64,000 bases of DNA from Lophium mytilinum (lineage: Eukaryota; Ascomycota; Dothideomycetes; Mytilinidiales; Mytilinidiaceae). The notes beneath the pieces are model-generated. The model worked only from the letters and a program-made list of their open reading frames with translations, had not been told where the DNA came from and did no database searches. The stretch covers positions 963,032 through 1,027,031 of the forward strand of contig MU004182.1 in NCBI GenBank assembly GCA_010093605.1. The letters are read 5' to 3'. A program made the position numbers and the translations under genes. Shown here in pieces: positions 56,089 through 64,000 of this stretch (its first letter is position 1; each line of letters begins with the position of its first letter).

Positions 56089-57804
56089 TCACCCCATAAG
56101 CTCTGAAGCAAACTTCGACCTTGCTCTTATTCGCGGACCATAGAAGACCAATATCCAAGGAACCAGCGTCAACACGGTGCCAATTCCGCCTAACAGGCTA
56201 CTAGCACCACCATACGACAGATTTTTATAGAGCTTCGTAGTGATGAGCGGGAATATGCCACCAAGAATATTCCTGCAAAAGCTCTGGGCCGCGAGCGCAG
56301 ACGAGGCATAGCGGTGATAAGTGTCCGCCAAGTAGTTGAAGACGGCGAGGTAGATGCTGAATATACCCATTGTCGCAATGGCAATGGCAATCGTGGGGAC
56401 GATCCAGTGGATCGAAGAAGAGGCAGTCCAGCCGAACATGAAGAGGCCGATGGGCATGAGAGCGCTTTCTACACAAGCGAAGTACAGACGGCCTTCTGGG
56501 GTTGAGGCCAGCTTTCCGTAGCGCTTTGCGACTTTTTCTTGGTATATGGAAAGCACGGTGGCGAGGATAGAGCCGACGCACGTTGCTGCGAATACTGCGT
56601 TTGCGTGTTCGAGGCTGAAGTTGTACCGCTCCTGGAATACAAGAGGTATGGCGGCTAGTGTGAGGTATAAGATAGCCCAGCTAAATGCTACCCAGAGCGA
56701 AAACCAAAAAACTACGGGTTCGGTGACGAGCAGGTGGAAGGGCCGATATAGGGATATGCCGATTGACTTGGTCAAGCTGCTGCGTTCTTCATCGGACTTG
56801 ACTTTCCATCGAATCCGCTGAGAGGTTACGGAGCCGGTTTTGGAGGATCCGTCTGGCATGTTGAAGCCATAGAAGCCGGCTTCTTCGCGTGTTTCGTACC
56901 ACTTGTTGAGTGCTCTAGCCTTCCTACTCAGCAGGACGCTTCCTCGGGTTTCTTTGAATGTAATTGAGACGATGGCGATGAGAGTACCGGATGTTATTAT
57001 CTGGAGGTAGAATATCCAGCGCCAGGTAGTGTTCTGTGCTATCCACCCGCACACTAAAGGACCAAGACCTGTTCCAAAGAGGGCTGCGCCGGAGAATAGT
57101 GCCATGGGGGTATTGCGGTCCTCGGTGTGGTATATGTCACTCACAACTCCTCCCACCATCGTGGAGAAGGTAGAGCCTCCTACGCCGAGGAAGAAACGAG
57201 CTACGAGCATCCCCGCGTACGATCGAGTAAGGGCACAGCAAAGCTGACAAACAACGAAGAGGACGCCTGTCACGAGGAAGACTGGCTTCCTACCGTGGAT
57301 CTCGGAGAATGGCGCAAGTACCATCGGAGCTACTCCGAATCCTGTGGTGAAGGTCGTAATGCCAACAAGGCATGCAACGTCGCTGATATGCCATTCTTTT
57401 GTCATTTGTCCCACTCCTGGACTGTACGAGCCGGCGGAAAAAGCTGTTACTGAAGTCGCAGCGCATGAGACCCATATGAGCAGCTTCTTTCTCAGCCTCG
57501 ACCATTCGAAAGGCGATGTGTATTTGACAAGATTGGGAGGCTCCGGCTGAGATTGTTGCCCTTCTGATAGGTATATAGACGTAGGAGACGGGAGTTCGGT
57601 CTCAAATGTAAGATAGTGCCAGACGATGTCACCATATCTGTCGTCCTCGGCATCGTCAACGTACTCTCTGTCCTCTGGATCGGATTTTTCCAACTCTTTC
57701 TCAATAGACAGGACTGGAGGAGTCGAGCGGGTTATTCCCGCGTTATGCCCGGAAATTTGGAGCTGGGATGACGTTTTGGGTAGTCCTACCTCGGGATCGG
57801 CCAT
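56089..57804 (-). CDS. MFS multidrug/polyamine-type transporter (DHA1, 12 spans)
   Basis: A single exon of 571 aa from the Met at 57804 (MADPEVGLPK); the frame stays open 55 codons further upstream, but that part is not conserved in character. A cytosolic N-terminus of about 110 residues, rich in acidic residues, leads into NLVKYTSPFEWSRLRKKLLI, typical of Tpo1/Flr1-like exporters. Motif A region FSEIHGRKPVFLVTG follows the second span, LVARFFLGVGGSTFSTMVGG contains the fourth-span motif, and SDIYHTEDRNTPMALFSGAA the motif before span 5. The family exports drugs, polyamines or fungal metabolites at the plasma membrane using the proton gradient. No biosynthetic genes adjoin it. Confidence 0.92.
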   Translation of the reverse strand: MADPEVGLPKTSSQLQISGHNAGITRSTPPVLSIEKELEKSDPEDREYVDDAEDDRYGDIVWHYLTFETELPSPTSIYLSEGQQSQPEPPNLVKYTSPFEWSRLRKKLLIWVSCAATSVTAFSAGSYSPGVGQMTKEWHISDVACLVGITTFTTGFGVAPMVLAPFSEIHGRKPVFLVTGVLFVVCQLCCALTRSYAGMLVARFFLGVGGSTFSTMVGGVVSDIYHTEDRNTPMALFSGAALFGTGLGPLVCGWIAQNTTWRWIFYLQIITSGTLIAIVSITFKETRGSVLLSRKARALNKWYETREEAGFYGFNMPDGSSKTGSVTSQRIRWKVKSDEERSSLTKSIGISLYRPFHLLVTEPVVFWFSLWVAFSWAILYLTLAAIPLVFQERYNFSLEHANAVFAATCVGSILATVLSIYQEKVAKRYGKLASTPEGRLYFACVESALMPIGLFMFGWTASSSIHWIVPTIAIAIATMGIFSIYLAVFNYLADTYHRYASSALAAQSFCRNILGGIFPLITTKLYKNLSYGGASSLLGGIGTVLTLVPWILVFYGPRIRARSKFASELMG

Positions 57805-58981
57805 TGCAGGATCGCAGTAGCACGGGTGGTAGCAACACACAGGATACACGGCAAGACAGCGAGAAACAGATGAAGATGTAGGATTGTAAGGAAGAGGAAG
57901 GGCGCGTAGGCCAAGAAGAATTGATTTATAAAAGCATACTAGGTAAAGTCGACGGCTCCACCTACCCACTGCATACTTAGCTCTAGTGGACCGCGAACTA
58001 TGTACCCTTTAAGGGAAGCGGCAAGTCTATTGGGCCAAAGCTGTCCATCAGTGGGAGGGGTCGGTAGGCGTAGGGCGCCCTGGTCGTTGTTCGGGAGCAT
58101 CAATGCTGTCTTGGGCACCCGGGGGCTGCGACGGTCCGACTGACGAAGCATTATTTCCGAGAACCGGGCTGCGGAGGGAGATGTAGGTCAAGAGGTAGCA
58201 GCGCCAAGGCCGCGGAGATGTGATGGGGAGGGGTGATGGTGGGGTAGCTTTGCACGAGTTTTTCTCGATGAACTGTGAGGCTGTAAACTAGGCTTAGGTC
58301 ATCCTAGGGGCAAATAGGCACTTGCACGTGCGCCGCGGAGAAAAACGCGGGTCCTAGATGATATGTCATCTTGAAAGTAATCTGCTAGCAGTTCTCTGGA
58401 AGTTGAGTTCGGAGGGAATGCAGAAACCTAGGTACGGCGTGGAGTTTCATTCCTAATACTGTTTTCAATGAGGCGTCTCTACCTAGGCGAGGCCACGGCG
58501 CTTTGTATGGTTCTGAAATGTCGTGCTTTGTGCGCCGGAGCAGCATCGCAGGCCACACGCGCAATTGAAGATTACTTTCCCAGGTCAGCATCCCGCCCCG
58601 GGCTCACGCCGAGCGCTGCTTGTCTCGAACCAGCCTGACCGCCCTCTTCCCGTGCTGCAGATTGGCCACTCGCGCTCAACGTACGATGGCAGAATTCTTT
58701 TCCTGGGGCAATTGCTCGCTCGCATCACGCAATCGCGTGCTATGCCCGAACCGTCGACAACGAGGCCATTCACGCCCGATATAAAACCCTCGACCCCGCT
58801 GTCTGCCCCTCCACCTCACCCGAGACTCTCTGCAACATCTTCTCGTCTTTCACATCATTCCAGCAGCTTTAAGTTGTGCAGACGCCTCTTAGACATTCTC
58901 GACACCTTGACCAATCGAAGCGTGCGTATTCCGCCAGTGTCTTTGCCGTGTTGGCCTTAGTAACGTGTTTTCAGCTCCACA
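57805..58981. other. Divergent promoter region of the MFS transporter and peroxiredoxin
   Basis: C/T-rich leader DNA precedes the peroxiredoxin start, especially 58,780-58,980. Overlapping frames here look like chance. Confidence 0.6.
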
Positions 58982-59714
58982 ATGGCCGAACGCCCTACGC
59001 CCCTCCGCCTCGGAAGCATTGCTCCCAACTTCGATGCTGAGACCACCAATGGCCCCATCAACTTCCACGAGTTCATTGGCGACAAGTGGGTGGTGCTGTT
59101 CTCTCACCCAGAGGACTACACCCCCGTCTGCACCACCGAGCTCGGCGCGTTCGCCAAGCTCGAGCCCGAGTTCACCAAGCGCGGCGTGAAGCTGATCGGC
59201 CTGTCTGCGAACACCATCGAGAGCCATGGCGGATGGATCAAGGACATCGCTGAGGTTTCCGGCGGCAAGGTGACCTTCCCCATCATCGGCGACAAGCAGA
59301 GGCAGGTAGCCTACCTCTACGACATGTAAGTCAGAAACCACCCGTTTTGGGGACCACTGCTGACAGTTGCGCAGGCTTGACCACCAGGACACCACCAATG
59401 TCGACTCCAAGGGCATTGCGTTCACTATCCGATCCGTCTTCATCATCGACCCCAAGAAGACCATCCGCCTCATCCTCTCATACCCCGCGTCCACTGGCCG
59501 CAACACCGCCGAGGTCCTCCGCGTGGTCGACTCGCTGCAGACCGGCGACAAGAACCGCATCACAACTCCCATCAACTGGGTACCTGGTGACGACGTCATC
59601 GTCCACCCGTCAGTCAGCAACGACCTGGCCAAGGAGCTGTTCCCCGACTTCAAGATTGTCAAGCCGTACCTGCGATTCACGCCGCTTCCCAAGGAGAAGA
59701 CGTCGGCGGCCTAG
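58982..59714 (+). CDS. 1-Cys peroxiredoxin (Prx6 type)
   Basis: Two exons, 58982-59325 and 59375-59714, give 227 aa, the normal length. The 49-bp intron keeps phase (GTAAGT donor, GCGCAG acceptor). The peroxidatic cysteine is Cys50 in HPEDYTPVCTTE. There is no resolving Cys in the usual 2-Cys place. Conserved GVKLIGLSANTIESHGGWIK, FPIIGDKQRQVAYLYDM and the C-terminal INWVPGDDVIVHPSVSND define the Prx6/PRX1 group. The enzyme reduces H2O2, alkyl and lipid hydroperoxides using glutathione or thioredoxin. Yeast PRX1 is mitochondrial, but no long transit peptide is seen here, so cytosolic is more likely. Confidence 0.95.
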
Positions 59715-61037
59715 AGGACGATTTGGTGAGCGGGACTTGCGGACGAGTGGTTCATGGCATGAAGGGCGTTCATGCGGGTCAATTGCTTTCATAGGAGTGC
59801 CTACATACCCTGAAGTCGGACGGTTTATTGGAAAGTACCGGGTGCCTCTAGCTTGGAAGGAGGCTTCTGCGTTGAATTGCGGACTGGCGGGTAGGACTAG
59901 CGGTTGCGTTAGACTGAATCCAACCTTCTTCTAGAACAAAAGTGCCGTGCGCAGGGTGTGGCATCCTTTCGATAGGGCTGAAACAGTGCCATGCGAAAAT
60001 TGTTCAGTGAAGTCAATTGGCAGGGAGCAGCCCGTCTGCCCGCGCAATGCGTTGAGGCCAGTGTTTGTGCGTGCAATACCGCCTTCGGCCCCTTTATTGA
60101 GTGATTTTGCAGCTGGACGTACTCCCGTCCGGTCTGGCCAACCTCCGGCCCGCTGCGCAACGAGTCGACATCGGCGCCAAAAGGGGCATACTGAATTGAA
60201 AAGCCAGGCTGAGCGCTGCAAAATGCTGCGCGAAACGCCCTCGAATCACAACGCCAGTGCGCCTCTACGAAGCCTGCACGAAGCGTCCTCGGCCCCTCCA
60301 CCTGACAACGCCCCGCACCGCCGACGTCGTCTGCTGCCCGTTCACGGCTGCGATTCGTCCCTCCGGCGCGTGGCAGCTTCTTTCAGACTCGCTGCAGCAC
60401 ACTCTGGCTTTGTTGACGGTCGAAAGAAGCCCTTGCATTCTCCAGCATTGTCTAGCCTGTTCGAGCGCACTCCCGCCGAGACTCTCGCCGCACCGTCCTC
60501 CGCCACGCTGGGTCTGGGAAACCTCACGGCAGCCTCCTCCATCCCACTGTGCGCCCGAGCAGCGTCGCCGCCCGCTCAACATCGTGTCTCCGGTCCCCGT
60601 GTGAAGCGTACGATTGCCAGTGTAAGGTGCCGCTCTCTCTTTGTCCCCATCCGCGCCGCGTCTCTCTCATCAGGTGCCTGCAGCGCGGCCTGCAAACTGT
60701 GCAGCGCCGTCCTGGACCCCCCGGTACCACCTTCGCAGTGTCACCGCAGCTCCTCGACCATGTCATATAGTGCTACAGGTGGCGATGGAGGCCAGAGAGC
60801 CACTTTCGCTGCCGGAGCTGCCCTTCGACGGAGGTGGGAGGCCCCAGCCCCTCGGCTGCAGTCGCTTGAAGCCATGCGGCTGCTGCCGAACTGGTGAATT
60901 GGTGATCGCCGGTGCTCCGTCAACATCTGCGGTCACGGGGTATTTGAACTCTGCTAAGGTCCTTGCTGTGTGCGGTCTGCTTTTTGATTTGCCTTGTTCG
61001 AGTCTCATCACCTCTGCTCCCACCGCCCCTGCTGACC
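59715..61037. other. 1.3-kb upstream region of the Kelch-BTB gene
   Basis: GC- and C/T-rich leader DNA with long overlapping frames on both strands and no domain. Possible 5' leader introns occur but none can be fixed. Confidence 0.55.
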
Positions 61038-64000
61038 ATGATACCGATAGGCGTCTTCGTATACTCCCCTGTGGGAGCCACCACCCCGCTGAGGGACGAG
61101 GACTCCATTTGGAGACACCGCAAGAAACTCCCCAAGACTCCATCTCCAAAGTACCCTGCGAAGGAGCCGCAGGATCTTTCTAGTTCTGACAGGAAGCAAC
61201 ATCACCCTTTCGCTGCAACCTCCCTTGGCCGCGCCTGTCGTCGCATATACTCACCGGACGGTCCCCGTGTTGCGCTTGGTTACTCGCCAGCTTCTAACGT
61301 TGAACCTCCGTCTCCTTCGCCCCGGCCCAAGCACGTTCCCATTGTTGTTCCACACTATGCCCAGAGTGTAGCACCCAATAGCGCGGGCTATTCTGTCGAC
61401 TCCATCCGGTCCAAGTCCTCAGCGACTGCAACCACCTACCGCTCAAGCAACACTAGCTATTCTCCCAGCATCTCGGATTTCCCCCTCCCCAGCCGGAACG
61501 TGTCTGTCAACTCAACCACTGCCAAGCCCAGGCATGTTGAGATTGTGATACCAAATTGGGCTGCACCTGTCGATAACCAATCTGCTTCACCGCTCGCCTC
61601 CAACGGCGGTGGATCACTAGTTCTTTCGTCCCCTATTGCATCCTCGGAACACACTACTGCCATCATGGCTCGTCAGACGCCAAACTCGAGCAGGACGAAT
61701 ACTATAGATTCACAAACCGCAGCCCCTTCACCAAGCCAGCTGTATTCAGCACAGTTCCAAAACGCTTCCGGCACGTACATCTCAAGTGTAAATAGCAGTC
61801 AAACCAGCTTGAACCGGCCAGATGGTCCGGAAACAGGTAACGACCGGCCTCCCATGAGTGCCTCGATTCGGACGCCGGGGTCGGGAGGCGCTTCTGGAGG
61901 CCCATCTCCGGCTATTTTACAAACAGCTGGTCTTTCCACAACTTCCAATTCGACTTCCGGGCTATCAGGCCTGGTATGCAATGTGCACCGGACTACTGGT
62001 AGGGAGCCCCATCCCCTGGTCGGGGCTACGACTACCATATTAGGAGACAAGCTCTATGTGTTTGGCGGGAGGAGACTCTCCCGGACAAGGCCACAGCTTA
62101 CTGCGGATCTGTACGAGCTTGACCTTGTCAGAAGGCATTGGACCAAACTTGACACTAAAGGCGATATACCTCCTCCGCGATATTTCCACAGCGTCTGTGC
62201 GTTGGGCGACACCAAACTAGTTTGCTATGGAGGAATGTCCCCAGCCGCTCCACAAGCCACTCAGCCAGCTCCACCTCAACAGGGAAATTCCGCAGACGCC
62301 CAGCCCGAGGTTGTAGTAATGTCGGATATACACATTTACGATGTGCCTACGCAGACGTGGATGAATATTGCTACCGTTGACTCACCCCAGGGAAGGTACG
62401 CACATTGCGCGACCATTCTACCATCATCGGCTGTATTCGCATCTGCGAGTGCTCCAATGGCGGCCATACAGCATAACCCTCCGTCAACAAATCCCAACCA
62501 GGGCTCGCTTGGGGTCCAATTGGATGGAAATGGTGGCGCAGAAATGGTCGTCGTCGGCGGCCAAGATAGCGCCAATCACTACATTGAGCAAATTAGCGTG
62601 TTCAACCTCAGGAGTTTGAAGTGGACAGCTACCAATACCCTGGGAAGGAGCTGCGGAGCATACAGAAGCGTTATTGCGCCCTTGAGTACCATGGAACCGT
62701 CGAGGATTGGCACTGGACCAAGAAAAAGCGGTGAAGCTCAAGCCCAAGAAGCACAATCAGAAGGTGCCACCGATGGAGGCTCTTCCATGCTCATTTACTC
62801 TAATTATAACTTTTTGGATGTAAGGCTTGAACTTCAAGTCAGGCTACCCGATGGCACATTATCGGAAAAACCCATGCATGGGAACTTCTCGCCCCCGGGC
62901 TTACGATTCCCGAATGGTGGAATAATAGACAACCATTTCGTTGTCAGTGGCACCTTTCTGACGTCCTCCAAACAAGAATATGCTCTCTGGGCATTAGACC
63001 TTCGGTCTCTTACATGGAGTCGAATAGATGCAGGCGGAAGCATTTTCAGCCAAGGAAGCTGGAATCGTGGTGTTCTATGGAACCGGCGTAACTGTTTTGT
63101 CATTCTCGGAAATCGTAAACGTAATCTCGTGGAGGACTATAATCACCGTCGGATCAACTTCTCCAACATCTGTGTCGTTGAATTAGAGGCATTTGGTCTC
63201 TACGATAACCCTCGCAAATCCGCGCCCAACTCGGCATATTATTCTATTAGTTCGCCTATACCCACCCAGTATCTGGACGGAAAAGCGGGTGGCCGACAGC
63301 TTTCTTTAGCTGCTGCAGAGATGGGCCAATTAGCTTTGGGCATCCGTGAACTCGCGGACATGGACTTTCTGGCCATGGGCGGCGAGCGGATCCCAGTCAA
63401 CTCTCACCTAATCGCACGACGATGGGGCCCTTATTTCAACCACCTCCTTCGCGAAGGCAGCAACACGCTTGAAAATGCTGACACTGCAACTCTCCGCCCG
63501 TCGAACGCAACACTCCCATCTCGTAATTCCAGCATCACTATAACACCCTCAATCAAGACTAACTACTCGAGTGCCACAACGCTTACGAACAACACCGGTG
63601 CAGAAAACGGGGTACCTTCCTCCTTCGATCCACCGGAACCTCGCGCCCCCCTTCCCGCCAGCAGACCCCGCACTCTTTACCTCCCGCACACTCACCTCAC
63701 AATCCAAGCCTTGATCCACTACCTATACACTTCTTCACTACCACCCCCATCCTCCCAACTCTGCAGTCCACAAATCCTCTGCTCCCTCCTCCAGCTCGCC
63801 CGACCCTACCACATCGACGGCCTCCTCGAAGCGATAGTCGAGCGCCTCCACGTCCTCCTCGACGGCCGCAACACGGCCGCCATCTTCAACGCCGCCGCCA
63901 TGGCAGCTGGAGGCGGCTCGGGCGTCGCCTTTGTCGGTGTCACTAACGGCGCCGGTCTCAGTCTCGAGGCTCAGAACTCACTTTCACCGGATTCGGCTGG
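61038..64000 (+). CDS. Kelch-repeat and BTB domain protein, 3' end outside the window
   Basis: From ATG 61038 (MIPIGVFVYSPVG) the frame stays open to the last base, at least 987 codons, with no intron needed. Residues 1-330 are low-complexity and Ser/Thr/Asn-rich. Kelch repeats follow: LVGATTTILGDKLYVFGGRR, then RYFHSVCALGDTKLVCYGGM, AEMVVVGGQDSANHYIEQIS, and HFVVSGTFLTSSKQEYALWA. A BTB/POZ-like region begins at FLAMGGERIPVNSHLIARRW, is interrupted by a Ser/Thr-rich insert, and resumes at RTLYLPHTHLTIQALIHYLY and LQLARPYHIDGLLEAIVERL. This order resembles the fission yeast Ras-pathway protein Ral2 and its ascomycete relatives. That assignment is from memory of domain order, so no symbol is given. 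Confidence 0.87.
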   Translation, partial: MIPIGVFVYSPVGATTPLRDEDSIWRHRKKLPKTPSPKYPAKEPQDLSSSDRKQHHPFAATSLGRACRRIYSPDGPRVALGYSPASNVEPPSPSPRPKHVPIVVPHYAQSVAPNSAGYSVDSIRSKSSATATTYRSSNTSYSPSISDFPLPSRNVSVNSTTAKPRHVEIVIPNWAAPVDNQSASPLASNGGGSLVLSSPIASSEHTTAIMARQTPNSSRTNTIDSQTAAPSPSQLYSAQFQNASGTYISSVNSSQTSLNRPDGPETGNDRPPMSASIRTPGSGGASGGPSPAILQTAGLSTTSNSTSGLSGLVCNVHRTTGREPHPLVGATTTILGDKLYVFGGRRLSRTRPQLTADLYELDLVRRHWTKLDTKGDIPPPRYFHSVCALGDTKLVCYGGMSPAAPQATQPAPPQQGNSADAQPEVVVMSDIHIYDVPTQTWMNIATVDSPQGRYAHCATILPSSAVFASASAPMAAIQHNPPSTNPNQGSLGVQLDGNGGAEMVVVGGQDSANHYIEQISVFNLRSLKWTATNTLGRSCGAYRSVIAPLSTMEPSRIGTGPRKSGEAQAQEAQSEGATDGGSSMLIYSNYNFLDVRLELQVRLPDGTLSEKPMHGNFSPPGLRFPNGGIIDNHFVVSGTFLTSSKQEYALWALDLRSLTWSRIDAGGSIFSQGSWNRGVLWNRRNCFVILGNRKRNLVEDYNHRRINFSNICVVELEAFGLYDNPRKSAPNSAYYSISSPIPTQYLDGKAGGRQLSLAAAEMGQLALGIRELADMDFLAMGGERIPVNSHLIARRWGPYFNHLLREGSNTLENADTATLRPSNATLPSRNSSITITPSIKTNYSSATTLTNNTGAENGVPSSFDPPEPRAPLPASRPRTLYLPHTHLTIQALIHYLYTSSLPPPSSQLCSPQILCSLLQLARPYHIDGLLEAIVERLHVLLDGRNTAAIFNAAAMAAGGGSGVAFVGVTNGAGLSLEAQNSLSPDSA

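Noticed and set aside
59947-60897. 316-codon plus-strand frame upstream of the Kelch gene
   Set aside because: Rich in Ser, Ala, Arg, Pro and Cys with no motif, and overlapped by several frames on both strands. Better read as leader DNA.
1-64000. CRISPR arrays, rRNA genes, secondary-metabolite backbone genes
   Set aside because: No regularly spaced repeats of the right size, no rRNA-like blocks, and no polyketide or peptide synthetase domains beside the LaeA-like or transporter genes.

Overview
This window comes from a filamentous ascomycete (Pezizomycotina; the gene families fit Dothideomycetes, but no marker fixes the class). The evidence is short introns, mostly 47-100 bp, with GT..AG ends and CTAAC/CTGAC-like branch sites. 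Other signs are Zn2Cys6 regulators, a LaeA-like methyltransferase, a COP9 signalosome subunit, a fungal threonine deaminase, and an AT-rich repeat block with the signature of repeat-induced point mutation (RIP). Exon borders below were worked out by hand from splice signals, reading phase and remembered family consensus. No database search was run.

Layout. 1-5784 is a fossil Copia-type LTR retrotransposon, almost stripped of CpA/TpG. 5785-18157 holds a flavin oxidoreductase with a MITE-like insert in its intron, an uncharacterised membrane-anchored acidic protein, a SelW/Rdx-type redox protein and a Zn2Cys6 regulator. 18158-28784 contains one C2H2 regulator inside long gene-poor DNA, with a 75-base assembly gap. 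28785-39724 is a housekeeping and metabolic block: carboxymuconolactone-decarboxylase-like protein, CSN1, LaeA-like methyltransferase, threonine deaminase and Ure2p-like glutathione transferase. 40409-46623 is a compact group of an NMT1/THI5-like binding protein, a Zn2Cys6 regulator and a Dal5-type MFS permease. 47644-64000 holds a large unknown membrane protein, a CorA-like gene with a damaged last splice junction, a TNR3-like Nudix hydrolase, an RBR ubiquitin ligase, a DHA1-type MFS transporter, a 1-Cys peroxiredoxin and the first 987 codons of a Kelch-BTB protein that runs off the end.

How the genes may work together. The only group that looks like a functional unit is 40409-46623. A cytosolic periplasmic-binding-protein-like enzyme or sensor, a regulator and a permease sit together, and the regulator and permease share a 393-bp divergent promoter. 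Upstream of the binding-protein-like gene are four TCCGAT boxes (CGG half-sites on the other strand) and a near-perfect 22-bp hairpin. The rest looks like ordinary interspersed fungal genes.

Mobile and repeat content. Besides the Copia fossil there is a two-copy short inverted-repeat element (8409-8597 and 41546-41917), several small tandem repeats, and a Pol III/tRNA-like relic near 10.2 kb.
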